Program-made: the position numbers and the translations under genes
Assembly: GCA_963575645.1 (NCBI GenBank)
Contig: OY754466.1
Location: 1,714,001-1,778,000 of the forward strand
Reading direction: 5' to 3'
DNA from: Xanthostigma xanthostigma
Taxonomy: Eukaryota; Arthropoda; Insecta; Raphidioptera; Raphidiidae
Length of the DNA: 64,000 bases
Notes under the pieces: generated by a model
The model's database searches: none
Told to the model about the DNA's origin: nothing
What the model saw: the letters and a program-made list of their open reading frames with translations, nothing else
Shown: positions 52,534 through 63,631 of the stretch, in pieces
Numbering within the stretch: the first letter of the stretch is position 1
Layout of the letters: every line of letters begins with the position of its first letter

Positions 52534-53000
52534 ATATATATATCTCTCTTTATCAAACGTTTTATATCTTTATCTATGGCGTCAGCCAATCACCATATAC
52601 ATAATAATTACTATATGAAGCATTGGCTATTTACTCAATGTGCGGTGAGCGAAGGCACCACAGCTTATCGAAAATATATCTGCGTCTTTTTTCGGAGTAA
52701 TTCCTTTGTTATTCCGACAATATATATTAGCATGGAGTATATCTCTCTTTATCAAACGTTTTATATCTTTATCTATGGCGTCAGCCAATCACCATATACA
52801 TAATAATTACTATATGAAGCATTGGCTATTTACTCAATGTCGGTGAGCGAAGGCAACACAGCGTATCGAAAATATATCTGCGTCTCTTTTTTCGGAGTAA
52901 TTCCTTTGTTATTCCGACAATATATATTAGCATGGAGTATATTATCTCTCTTTATCGAACGTTTTACGTCTTTATCTATGGCGTCAGCCAATCACAACGA
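52534..53000 (+). repeat. Family U tandem array, ~200-bp units
   Basis: GCGTCAGCCAATCAC recurs at 52579, 52778 and 52979 and CCATATACATAATAATTACT at 52593 and 52792, a period of 199-201 bp. With the partial unit at 48306 this gives about three units, interrupted by the LINE. Units are about 95% identical. Several short reading frames in the array are copies of one another and not genes. Confidence 0.85.
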
Positions 53001-53114
53001 GCTCTGACGACTTAAAAAAAGACAGCACAGCTAATGATTCGATTACGATTTTATTCCTGCATGCTCGGTACATAAAAATATATATCTATGTATATAACAT
53101 AGGTACAAGCATTA

Positions 53115-53927
53115 AGATCGCTGCACATGCTGCTATAGATTTGCCTACTAGATTTCTAGCGCTGGTTTTCTTGATCGCTGTTATGTGCTCGCTTCACACG
53201 AGACGTCTTTTCAAGCCAGAATAAATCTGGTGCGCGCGCAGTGACAGATCAAATATAAACACAGAGCAAAACGTATCCGTTGTCTATGACTCTTCGCAGA
53301 ATGACGCCGTGTTGGTTTGTGGGAGTTTGTTCGAGTCGCCCACGTGACAAGATACCGTAACAGAGATCTCCCAGCAGGCGACGACAAAGAATTTCGTGAG
53401 ACAACAATCGGCTCGTCATTATAACAATGACACACAGATTGTTGTGGGACAACAATCGGCTTGTTGTTCTAACAATGATACACAGATTGTTATGGGGCAA
53501 CAATCGGCTTGTTGTTCTAACAATGATACACGGATTGTTATGGAACAACAATCGGCTTGTTCTAACAATGATACACAGATTGTTATGGGGCAACAATCGG
53601 CTTGTTGTTCTAACAATGATACACGGATTGTTATGGGACAACAATCGACTTGTTGTTCTAACAATGATACACAGATTGTTATGGGGCAACGATCGGCTTG
53701 TTATTCGAACAATGACACACGGATTGTGGGATATCAATCGGCTTCCTGATTGGTTCTTGCTCATACCTAGCGGCGGACCTAGCAAGGAAAATAGCCCCCG
53801 TTCTAATTTTAAAACCTATCTTGTAGGCTAGCAGACGATCCCGCAGTGACGTCATTTCCAGCTTCGTACTGAGCCTACCGGCAAACAGAACTCCAAATAG
53901 TGTTTCTAGCCTTGTGTGCAGCGACCT
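53115..53927 (+). mobile_element. Family G MITE expanded by a 48-bp minisatellite (G6)
   Basis: AGATCGCTGCACATGCTGC to TTCTAGCCTTGTGTGCAGCG, flanked by TTA (53112-53114, 53928-53930). The body is typical family G except that the segment between CACGTGACAAGATACCG and CTTCCTGATTGG has been replaced or expanded by a 48-bp tandem repeat. Its length is 813 bp against 343 bp for G1. Confidence 0.85.
53409..53741. repeat. 48-bp minisatellite, seven units, inside G6
   Basis: CGGCTTGTTGTTCTAACAAT units start at 53409, 53457, 53505, 53553, 53598, 53646 and 53694 and end near 53739, with 48-bp spacing and two 45-bp units lacking one TTG. Because 48 is divisible by 3, every frame stays open, creating repeated-peptide frames of 117-178 codons on both strands. 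Each unit contains AACAAT/ATTGTT inverted motifs able to form small hairpins. Confidence 0.92.
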
Positions 53928-53934
53928 TTAGTCA

Positions 53935-54374
53935 TACGAAATGCCGGTAGCAGTGCATCAGTTCCGCCTGAATTCTGTCACGTCGCCCGCCCGTGGCTCT
54001 CTGCAGGCATTTGATGTCCGACAATCCGATACTATATACAAAATAAAATATTGCGAGTCGATGACAATTGAATGTCGCCGCGCCGTTGTCGAAATTGCAA
54101 AGCGTTAATTTTTGAAGTGCAACTTCTCGTAGCGAAATCGGACCGTTGAACGCGTTAAACGGCGTAACCGTGACAACGGAAAACAAATGCAGGAGAACCT
54201 CTGTAAGTCGAACTTCAAAAGAAGGCGCTAAAGACTTTTGTAAGGAAATATTCGACTCATTCCAACTAATTTTGAGTAGCTGTGTTCGACATACAGAGGT
54301 TTTTTTTTTCGAGTTGTAGAGGGAAAATATGTACCGAAATACATAGCTTGCAGAGACATTATTTAAACCTATAA
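53935..54374. other. No recognisable feature
   Basis: Slightly GC-richer than average; no domain in the 84-codon minus frame. Confidence 0.4.
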
Positions 54375-54972
54375 CTAGTGTGACCTGTGCGAATTATTCG
54401 CACTTAATAAGTATAATAATTATCACTTTACAAAATCATTTTTTAAATATGATTGCAGGTATTCAATTCGTTTCTAATTTTGCACACTGCTTATAACGTT
54501 CTTCTTTTTGTTGTATTACAATATGAAGCTCAGATGACAGATCGAAGAAATATTTTACTAAAATTGTCATATAGAGGCGCAAGTAGCAAAAGCGTTGAGC
54601 TAAGCCGTCAGATGGCATCATGCAGCATTGCTGTGACGTTGTTCAGCGTTGCTCGCTGTTTCAAAATTATAGCCGTCAGATGGCAGTATGCAGTATTGTG
54701 TCTGTTGTATTACAATATGAAGGTGACAGATCGAAGTGTTGACGTTATTTCAAAATTAAAGCCGTTAGATGGCAGACGTTGTTCAGCGTTGCTGTATTTA
54801 AATTAATTTACAAAAACAAAAGCAATAATACATTTTTTAGTTGTCGATGTAAGTAGAGCAAGCAATTATCTGTAAAATGATATATAATTTATGTGGAGAA
54901 ATTGTGAGGTTTTTTCTAAAAAGGGAGGCAAACATCTTTAACCTTAGCGTATTAATATATACACCTATATGA
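54375..54972 (-). mobile_element. Family C Helitron (C6, 598 bp)
   Basis: CTAG end after A at 54375, palindrome intact, one extra module. The 5' end carries a short insertion (TATACACCTATATGA). Confidence 0.85.
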
Positions 54973-55311
54973 TTATTTGATGGATACGATAAAATAATTT
55001 TTTTTGAATGATCCGGCAGTATTATAGCTCTCTTAAGACAGGCTTAAAGCGGTTCTTCAAGCGGGAATTTCTCAGCATTCCTCAATGAGACGCTAATTAA
55101 TAAATATCTTGTATTTGTCAGTTACATAGGTAAAGCGACAATCACACAGGAAAAATTTACACTCTACCGTACTATTATGATGAGTCTCTCTCTACTATTT
55201 CAAATGCGTAATGCGGATATCGTATAGTCAAAAACACTGAAGAAACCATAAGAAAACGAATTTTCAGAAAATTGTTCCGGCGCAATTTTTTTAATTATTT
55301 ACTAGCTGCTA
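54973..55311. other. No recognisable feature
   Basis: Unassigned sequence. Confidence 0.35.
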
Positions 55312-55738
55312 CCCGCGGTTTCGCACGCGATTGAGATGAAACAGCGACAACGACTCGACCGTATTGTAGTACCACTTTAAAAAAACAATACACTGACATT
55401 TTTACCAGCAGTCTACGTGTTTGAAATCATCCCCAATTTTACCCTCTTGAGGGATGATCTTGCACAAAACGCTGAAACACGTAATTCTTTATTTCCCATC
55501 AAAAGTCTTAATATGAATTTTCGTATTCCTAACTCGAGAAATGATCAGTTCTCCATACAAAATTTCATCCCCTTCAAAGTTGTTTTTTTGAGACAAACAG
55601 TAGCCTATATCCTTCCTTAGGGTGCAATCTCTCTCCTTGCCAAATTTTATCGAAATCTGTTCAACGGTTTACGCGTGAAAGCGTAACAAACAAACAAACT
55701 CACTTTCGCATTTATAATATTAGTTAGAACTAGTGTGC
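55312..55738 (-). mobile_element. Family R Helitron-like element (427 bp)
   Basis: On the minus strand it starts TCTAACTAATATTATAAATG and ends ACCGCGGGTAGCAGCTAG before T. GTGAGTTTGTTTGTTTGTTA near the 5' end, and TTTCATCTCAATCGCGTGCG near the 3' end, are shared in part with families A and S. It therefore combines an A-like head with an S-like tail. One base separates it from C7. Confidence 0.7.
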
Positions 55739-55739
55739 T

Positions 55740-56311
55740 CTGTGCGAATTATTCGCACTAAATAAGTATAATAATTATCACTTTACAAAATTATTTTTTA
55801 AATATGATTGCAGGTATTCAATTCGTTTCTGATTTTGCACACTGCTTATAACGTTCTTCTTTTTGTTGTATTACAATATGAAGCTCAGATGACAGATCTA
55901 AGAAATATTTTACTAAAATTGTCATATAGAGGCGCAAGTAGCAAAAGCGTTGAGCTAAGCCAGATGGCATCATGCAGCATTGCTGTGACGTTGTTCAGCG
56001 TTGCTCGCTGTTTCAAAATTATAGCCGTCAGATGGCAGTATGCAGTATTGTGTCTGTTGTATTACAATATGAAGGTCAGATGACAGATCGAAGTGTTGAC
56101 TTTGTTTTAAAATTAAAGCCGTTGCTGTATTTTAATTAATTTACAAAAACAAAAGCACTAATAAATTTTTTAGTTGTCGATGTCAGTAGAGCAAGCAATT
56201 ATCTGTAAAATGATATATAATTTATGTGGAGAAATTGTAAGGTTTTTTCTAAAAAGGGAGGCAAACATCTTTAACCTTAGCGTATTAATATAGGTAATAT
56301 TTAATATATGA
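55740..56311 (-). mobile_element. Family C Helitron (C7, 572 bp)
   Basis: CTAG end at 55740 after A, palindrome intact, one extra module, and loss of the last GATGGCAGACG block. The 5' end includes an added TAGGTAATATT. It lies directly beside element R. Confidence 0.85.
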
Positions 56312-56679
56312 TGTAAGTATTCGCAAGCGAACTTTGCGAAAGACAGTCCTATGCTCTATACAGAACTGTCATAAAGTAGGGTTTGTAGAAAAAATATGAC
56401 AGACAGCGTTTTATAATTTATGATTGTATGTGCACTATTTCAATAAAAAATACATCAAAACAACCACCGCCCAGGATCTCAGCCGTTGCATTTCTGTAAT
56501 ACCTACCACGCTGCTCCAGCTGTCAATTTGGTAAAGTTTTTGTCGCTATTGCACAAACACAGAAATCGCATTAACTTTATATCCGAGACCACAGCGCAAA
56601 ATCTCGTATGTGCAATTTTTAGTACTGGTATAACTTGGAACACCTATGGGGAGTACACGCGCGGCTTGTAAGCGCTTTA
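56312..56679. other. No recognisable feature
   Basis: Unassigned sequence between two oppositely oriented family C Helitrons. Confidence 0.4.
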
Positions 56680-57268
56680 TCATATATATTAATACGTTAA
56701 GGTTAAAGATGTTTGCCTCCCTTTTTAGAAAAAACCTCACAATTTCTCCACATAAATTATATATCATTTTACAGATAATTGCTTGCTCTACTGACATCGA
56801 CAACTAAAAAAATTATTATTGCTTTTGTTTTTGTAAATTAATACAGCAACGCTGAACAACGTTTGCCATCTGACGGCTTTAATTTTGAAACAACGTCAAC
56901 ACTTCGATCTGTCATCTGACCTTCATATTGTAATACAACAGACACAATACTGCATACTGCCATTTGACGGCTTTAATTTTGAAACAGCGAGCAACGCTGA
57001 ACAACGTCACAGCAATGTTGCATGATGCCATCTGACAGCTTAGCTCAACGCTTTTGCTACTTGCGCCTCTATATGACAATTTTAGTAAAATATTTCTTCG
57101 ATCTGTCATCTGTGCTTCATATTGTAATACAACAAAAAGAAGAACGTCATAAGCAGTGTGCAAAATTAGAAACGAATTGAATACCTGCAATCATATTTAA
57201 GAAATAATTTTGTAAAGTGATAATTATTATACTTATTTAGTGCGAATAATTCGCACAAGTCACACTAG
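56680..57268 (+). mobile_element. Family C Helitron (C8, 589 bp)
   Basis: TCATATATATTAATACGT after A, ending GTCACACTAG before TAATAATAATAATAACG. It has landed in the (AAT)n tail of SINE2. One extra module. C7 and C8 form an inverted pair 370 bp apart. Confidence 0.85.
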
Positions 57269-57658
57269 TAATAATAATAATAACGTCCGACTTTATGTCA
57301 TAACAGACGCCATTTTCACCGTTAGCCGTCACACTTCCCGTTATTTTCTACATTTTTAAACTTCCACTTAATTAATGGCAATGGGCGAATGAAGGATAAG
57401 GTAGGCAAATTTTGAGCATAGGAGTGTGACAGGTAAATCGGCCATGGCCTTGAATAAGGAACCATCTCGATACTTATCTGGAATTATTGAGGGAAACCAC
57501 GGCAAACCCCAGCAAGGTGGCCGGTACAGGAATTACCGTTTCTCGGCGTGAGGCAGCAGGAAAAAGTCCCTAGCCACATCGGCCCCCGCCGAGATTAGAA
57601 CCCGGTACATCCTGAATGCGAGTCTATAGTGCCCTCACCATTACTCCATCGCGCTCGA
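57269..57658 (-). mobile_element. tRNA-derived SINE, second copy
   Basis: It matches 40900-41320 along its length: TTCCCGTTATTTTCTACATT, GGCAAATTTTGAGCATA and ATTACCGTTTCTCGGCG. The head is more decayed: the A box reads TGGAGTAATGG and the B box GGTTCTAATC on the minus strand. Its (AAT)n tail abuts C8. Confidence 0.75.
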
Positions 57659-58735
57659 AGTAAGCGCATTAAGATCGAATTGCTCGCTCATGATATAGAG
57701 AAGTGAACCAATCAGGAGCTCGGAAAACCGGGCGAAAATAGCCGCCTACGTGAAGAGAAATGGCAACTAATTCACTCTTGTGTTCTTCTTTTCCTCTTTT
57801 AAATTGGACACGTTGCCAACGGCCGTACGTGCGCCAGAACTTTATTCATTTCATACAAATAGTTACATTTTTAATAATACAAGAAATAATAGTTGCTTTT
57901 TGAAAAGAGGAGATTCTGGCCTATAAAATTGACCCTTTTTTTGTTGCTTCGAGTTCATAAATATTAATTGGGCATCGCGAACAGCAGTTGTCGTGCGTAC
58001 GTTCGAGCAGTACAGATCGCAATTTTAGACCGATCGTCTGGATTTATTATTTTTTTTTCGTTTTCTTTACTGTAAAAGTAGAACCCTATTGAAATTGGTT
58101 CTCAATTTTTAGACCATGAGTGTCTGAGTGTATGACGTTAGCTACCACGTCAGTTGGTTTCAGGTTTCTGCATTTTTCCAGAAATATCATCTGTAGTTAG
58201 TGTAGAGATCACAATTCACACGTCCGATGTACCTTTTTAAATACACGAGTGTCATAGAGTGTCATACAAGAGCAAAATGTCACGTTGACGTACTAGTAAA
58301 AATTCTCTGGTGTCAGATATAAAAGACGTATGTCAAATAAATTTTTTACTGGATTTCAGTCTAAATTATATTCTCTTTCGTTTAATATTAACGGCTTAAA
58401 AACTAGATTTTTCGGTTGAAATCCTTTACCCCTCGCACCGGTATGAGGCACCTGTCTTGCTGAATTACTGTTGCCAATTTCATTCGAATCGAAATTTAAA
58501 AAGCTTTTGTCATCTGATCGTCACTGCTTCAAGCAGATTTTAATCATCTTTAATGGTGATTTTGTGATGCATTTTATTAATGAAAATACGACTTAAGTGA
58601 TTTTGCCTTGCAGTCCCAATTGTAGAACATGTATGCACTGCCATATGTACACTGTAGAGTTCGGTAGTTCATTGTGTCTAAATAGGGTTGTTCGGTGTTG
58701 AATTTTACAATTGGCAAAGCTTTCTATTGGTCTAA
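57659..58735. other. No recognisable feature
   Basis: About 1.1 kb with no repeat match and no credible frame. It is one of the longest stretches here not explained by repeats, and so a candidate for unique sequence. Confidence 0.4.
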
Positions 58736-59442
58736 AAGCTGGCTACGGAAAAAATGGGTGACTCGGTGCAGAGCTGAAAATTTGCAGAATAATAGGAGAT
58801 AGTACAAGTAAGTAGGGAAAAAATTGCCAGAAGGCTAGGCGGAAAATAAAGAGCCGCCAGAAGGCGCTAATGTTGCGAAAAATCAGTGCACTTCTGGCAA
58901 TTTCTATACTTATTCTGTAATTCAAAACTAGATTATGTATTATATATAGGTATTATACATTATATAGTTATACCTAAGGGCATACTGAAAATTCAAACAT
59001 GATATAATAATTACATTCGACAAAAATTAAAAATTATTAATGTCATTTTGATAGAAATAAAATATATTTTCATTAATAAAATTACGTTGTTATAACAACG
59101 TTATTTTATTAATGAAAATATATTTTATTTCTATCAAAATGACATTAATAATTTTGAATATTTGTCGGATGTAATTATTATATCATGTTTGAATTTTCAG
59201 TATGCTCTTATAACTAAAAAATGTATGATATATATAATATATAATCTAGTTTTGAATTACAGAATAAGTATAGAAATTGCCAGAAGTGCACTGATTTTTC
59301 GCAACATTAGCGCCTTCTGGCGGCTCTTTATCTTCCGCCTAGCCTTCTGGCAATTTTTTCCCTACTTACTTGTACTATCTCCTATTATTCTGCAAATTTT
59401 CAACTCTGCACCGAGTCACCCATTTTCTCCGTAGCCAGCTCT
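58736..59442. mobile_element. Family K giant palindrome, complete (K3)
   Basis: The centre is GTTGTTATAACAAC (59086-59099). Arms of about 350 bp extend to AAAGCTGGCTACGG and CCGTAGCCAGCTCT with few mismatches. Because the arms are copies, the same 60-residue peptide frame appears on both strands (58743-58925 minus, 59162-59434 plus), which is an artefact of the palindrome. The outer 190 bp of each arm equals K1. It resembles a fold-back transposon; class not known. Confidence 0.85.
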
Positions 59443-59979
59443 CCGTTTATATCTCAATAGCTTCAAAAAAACAGGCTTAAATATCAACGCGCTGAAAAAA
59501 ATGAGAAAATTAATTTCTCTCACGTCTGTAACGTGTAAAAGCGCTGGGCACTCGCTGAATCAAGTGCCCCTCACTTTAAACGTTAGAGAAAATGAATATA
59601 TTTTCTGCTTTTTAGCACATTGCAAAATAAGCGTGTTTTTTAGATTATTTTTTTTCGTAACTATAAATTTTATTGTTTGCCCTCGTCGCGGTATGCATTC
59701 GAAGTTAAAACCGCGATTATAGCGTCCGCAAATAAACATAAAAATGCATATTTTTAATTGGAAAAGTATTAAAACAATTCAGGCGTGGTTCATTAAATCC
59801 TTTCATTCGTGTAGTTCAACACCGCAGTGTGACGTCACTGGAGAACCACTTCCGGTCTGCGTATTCATTTGTTTATGGGGAAGTGAGAAAAGATTGTCTG
59901 TGGATATTATTTTAAAGTTGAAATTTAAATACGATATTTGAATGCTAATGACTAAAGCTTTATCGCCATTAACAGAAGG
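59443..59979. other. No recognisable feature
   Basis: Unassigned sequence with short chance frames. Confidence 0.4.
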
Positions 59980-60296
59980 TATAATGCGCGCCACGAATCT
60001 AAAAGGCTCGGAAGTTAGATGCGAATGCGGGCTTGCGCTTGTACAGTCTGTTGAAAAACTATACAAACTCGCAACTCAACAGAACTAAAACAGCAATAAC
60101 AACTTGACAATAGCGTACTCGACTGTACTTTAAAGCAGGAAAGCGACAAGTGACAATGGCAACGAGCGATCACGGCCAATCACCGACGAGCGCACGTTCA
60201 CTGCAGGTAGCTGGGAGGTGGTGGGATTCACAACGGCTCTAAAATGTGCCTTTGCGACTAACTTCAGAACCTTTTAGATCCGTGGCGCGTATTATA
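59980..60296. mobile_element. Family H MITE (H2)
   Basis: TATAATGCGCGCCACGAATC to CCGTGGCGCGTATTATA. Colinear with H1 and very similar; a 12-bp deletion removes GCTGTTTGTGAC near the right end. Confidence 0.75.
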
Positions 60297-61072
60297 ATAG
60301 GTCACGTGAAAGTGATTCAAAATAGACCCAAAACATCTTAAGTTGAATAAAAGATTGTAATAAAAGAACACGCCTTGAATTTTCACGTTTTTTAAGGATT
60401 CGGGACTTGAGATGAGATTCTAAATATATACTTATCTGTGCTTTTATCATAAGAATTTAGAAACCGGCCTATCGGTCCGTAAAACTGTAAATATCGTATG
60501 TAAGTGTTAAAATAAGATAACAATAGATTTTATTTATTTAAAAAGTTATTTACGATATTGATATCATAATGTGCATGATTGTACAAACATTGTACCATAA
60601 GGTTCTCAGAATATTTTAATATTGATGTAGGTGATAATAACAATATTATGAAAAAAAACGAATGAAGTATGACCTTCCTCTAAATGAATTACGGTGCAAT
60701 AAGATTTTTACTAAAGTTTGGAATCCAAATGTTAGTCGTTCTAATTTCTTAACACTATATTTTTTTAAATGACCATATAATTTAGATTATCCGGTGTGTA
60801 AAGGTTCTTCCATACCGACGCGGTAGAGCGGAAGCGAGCGCTATGTTTTATTCATTTATATTTATTTCGCTTTTTGGTGATTTAACAGAACGTACATGAG
60901 CGTATATAGTAGATGTTTATGTGTTCCTTATCGGAATGATGAAGAAGGCCTTCAATTATAGTCCGGTCAAACTATAGACAAAAAAATAGTGGTAGGCTTA
61001 CAATATTTCGCATATAGAGGTGAAAATTAGTACAGGTCTTAGGTACACTATTACAAATGAAACTAGTGTGAC
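60297..61072. other. No recognisable feature
   Basis: Unassigned AT-rich sequence. Confidence 0.4.
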
Positions 61073-61663
61073 CTGTGCGAATTATTCGCACTAAATAAGT
61101 ATGATAATAAATTATCACTTTACAAAATTATTTTTTAAATATGATTGCAGGTATTCAATTCGTTTCTAATTTTGCACACTGCTTATAACGTTCTTTTTTT
61201 TGTTGTATTTACAATATGAAGCTCAGATGACAGATCGAAGAAATATTTTACTAAAATTGTCATTTAGAGGCACAAGTAGCAAAAGCGTTGAGCTAAGCTG
61301 TCAGATGGCATCATGCAGCATTGCTGTGACGTTGTTCAGCGTTGCTCGCTGTTTCAAAATTAAAGCCGTTAGATGGCAGTATGCAGTATTGTGTCTGTTG
61401 TATTACAATATGAAGGTCAGATGACAGATCGAAGTGTTGACGTTGTTTCAAAATTTAAGCCGTCAGATGGCAGACGTTGTTCAGCGTTGCTGTATTTTAA
61501 TTAATTTACAAAAACAGAAGCAATAATAAATTTTTTAGTTGTCGATGTCAGTAGAGCAAGCAATCTGTAAAATGATATATAATTTATGTGGAGAAATTGT
61601 GAGGTTTTTTCTAAAAAGGGAGGCAAACATCTTTAACCTTAGCGTATTAATATACCTATATGA
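61073..61663 (-). mobile_element. Family C Helitron (C9, 591 bp)
   Basis: CTAG after A at 61073, intact GTGCGAATAATTCGCAC palindrome, one extra module, 5' TC end at 61662-61663. Confidence 0.85.
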
Positions 61664-62136
61664 TATCAAAAGTCCCTATCGATGTATTCAAGGCCAAAGG
61701 TTAAAAGTTATGTTTTTTAGCACTTTTCTCGTAAACGGTAAAAGTTATCTAGAAATAGGTCAGTCAAAAGTTGTAGATCATGCAATTGTCTACAAGAATT
61801 GTTCTTATACTTTATTTCCTACGAATCACCGTTCTTTTGATGTGATGATTTCAAACATCGAAAATACTAATATGCATATTGACATTTAACGTTATTTTTG
61901 ATAAATACGTTCAGTACGTACATAAACATTTTGGTTTCATATCTCAAAAATAGTGATTCGTAGGGAAAAAAATATAAGAAGAATTTCTGTAGACAATTGC
62001 ATGATCTACAACTTTTGTCTGGCCTATTTTTAGATAACATTTGCCGTTTACGAGAAAAGTGCAAAAAACCGATACTTTTAGCCTTTGACCTTGAATAAAT
62101 TTTGAAGAAGAAGTAGAATCGGTGGCGACTTTTGAT
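61664..62136. repeat. Imperfect palindrome, ~470 bp (V)
   Basis: TATCAAAAGTCCCTATCGAT at the left mirrors CGGTGGCGACTTTTGATA at the right. TTTTCTCGTAAACGG and CCGTTTACGAGAAAAGTGC, and GTTGTAGATCATGCAATTGT and its complement, lie further in. Arms are about 200 bp and 80% similar. It adjoins C9 exactly. Likely an old inverted-repeat element. Confidence 0.7.
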
Positions 62137-62260
62137 ATTTTATTTGTAATAGTGTACTTACGACCTGTACCAATCTTCAGCTCTATATATGAGAATTATA
62201 GTAAACTTGAAATGTTTATTTTGACTGAACTATTTAATGAAAGCTTGTTTTTAAATTTTT

Positions 62261-62680
62261 GACGTGATAACGTCTTATAAATTGATGAAACACCGGCTGC
62301 ACGCACGAAAAAGGAGTAACGTTCCGCAAGCGAGAGCGCGATATAAGCGATAGTCTCTCTCATCTCGCGTGACGTCAGAGAGTAGTGTGCGTTCAACATT
62401 TTTTTCGGCTGTTCCGGCGAAAGCTACATCTGACAGATGGCCAGATAAATTATACGGTTTGTTAACAAATATATAATATATATACATTCTTTTACATGTC
62501 TTTTATAATTGCTTAAAAATATGTATTTTGCTTTGGTTGATCAAATTATTAGTCGGTAAAAATATAGTTTGACAGCTACTAAAATTTAGGTTATGTATTA
62601 TTAAATATGATATTCGAGCGGAATACGTTATCACGTAAAACTATCGTCCGTAAACCGACTTTACAGACAACCAATTTTTT
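62261..62680 (+). mobile_element. Family B repeat, divergent interior (B4)
   Basis: TTTTGACGTGATAACGTC and ACAGACAACCAATTTT termini as in B2, but the interior has AGCGAGAGCGCGATATAAGC and CATCTCGCGTGACGTCAGAG in place of the usual core, and GACAGCTACTAAAATTTAGG shared with B1. Confidence 0.65.
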
Positions 62681-62689
62681 TTACTTTTT

Positions 62690-63285
62690 GACGTGATAAC
62701 GTCTTATAAATTGATGAATCACCAATCTTATAAATTGATAAAACACCGGCTGCATGCACGAAAAAGTGTAACGTTCCTAACGTAACGTTCGTAACGCGTA
62801 ACGTTCCGCCTGACCCTGTGCGTGCTTTTCTCGAAAACGGCCCTAACGATTTGGATGAAATTTACTGAAAAGGGATTTTGGGGGGCAAAAAATCGTTTTA
62901 GCTAGGTCTCATCTCTCGAAAAAATCGTTTTCTTACAAATTTTATCATTATAAAAATCAATTTTTTGACGTATGAAAATACTTAAATATTGTAAGTAGGT
63001 TTTGGAATTTTATATTATAAACAGTGAAACAATTGTTTTATAAATATTATGACAGCTAATCTTTGAGACTTAAAATAAATACGAAAGAAAGAAAGTTAAA
63101 AAAAACAATTATATTATATGGTGAGTAATTTAAATAAATAAAAGTAACCTAAATTTGAAGCGAAAGATGCAATATAAATAGATTCGAATTATTATAATTA
63201 TTATATAAATTTAGGTTATGTATTACGGAATACGTTATCACGTAAAACTATCGTCCGTAAACCGACTTTACAGACAACCAATTTT
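62690..63285 (+). mobile_element. Family B repeat, long subtype (B5)
   Basis: Colinear with B2, including its duplicated TCTTATAAATTGAT segment. It begins only 10 bp after B4 in the same direction, making a head-to-tail pair of two subtypes. Confidence 0.7.
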
Positions 63286-63631
63286 ATTTTTTTTTCAAAT
63301 CAATTTCGTCCGTATATGTTATCCCGTTGTCTATCATTTTTGTAATCTTCACGGCTAAAATATTATGCAATCCCCATGCGGTTAGATGCCGCTTGAATTT
63401 ATTAACAATCCCGCCGCATAATTGGCGCCCACGCCGCGTTCGCTTATTGTGTTGGTATGAGGGAGCCTTTAACCTGTCGATAAACGGGGCACGCGTGTTG
63501 GCATTAATTAAGTGATACTTTATGTAGGTTGTGTAATGTAGATTATCTGAATTAACATAAGAAAAACATTATTACGACATGTAATTCAATTATGAATTTT
63601 CTTATCGAGTAAGTAGGTACTATTATATCAC
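63286..63631. other. No recognisable feature
   Basis: Unassigned sequence. Confidence 0.35.

Noticed and set aside
53249-53831. Overlapping repeat-peptide frames (117-178 codons) on both strands
   Set aside because: They are produced by a 48-bp minisatellite whose period is divisible by three. All frames are open at once and the flanks belong to a MITE.
58743-59434. Two near-identical 60-90 codon proteins on opposite strands
   Set aside because: They are the two arms of palindrome K3. The same frame occurs on both strands by symmetry, with no domain.
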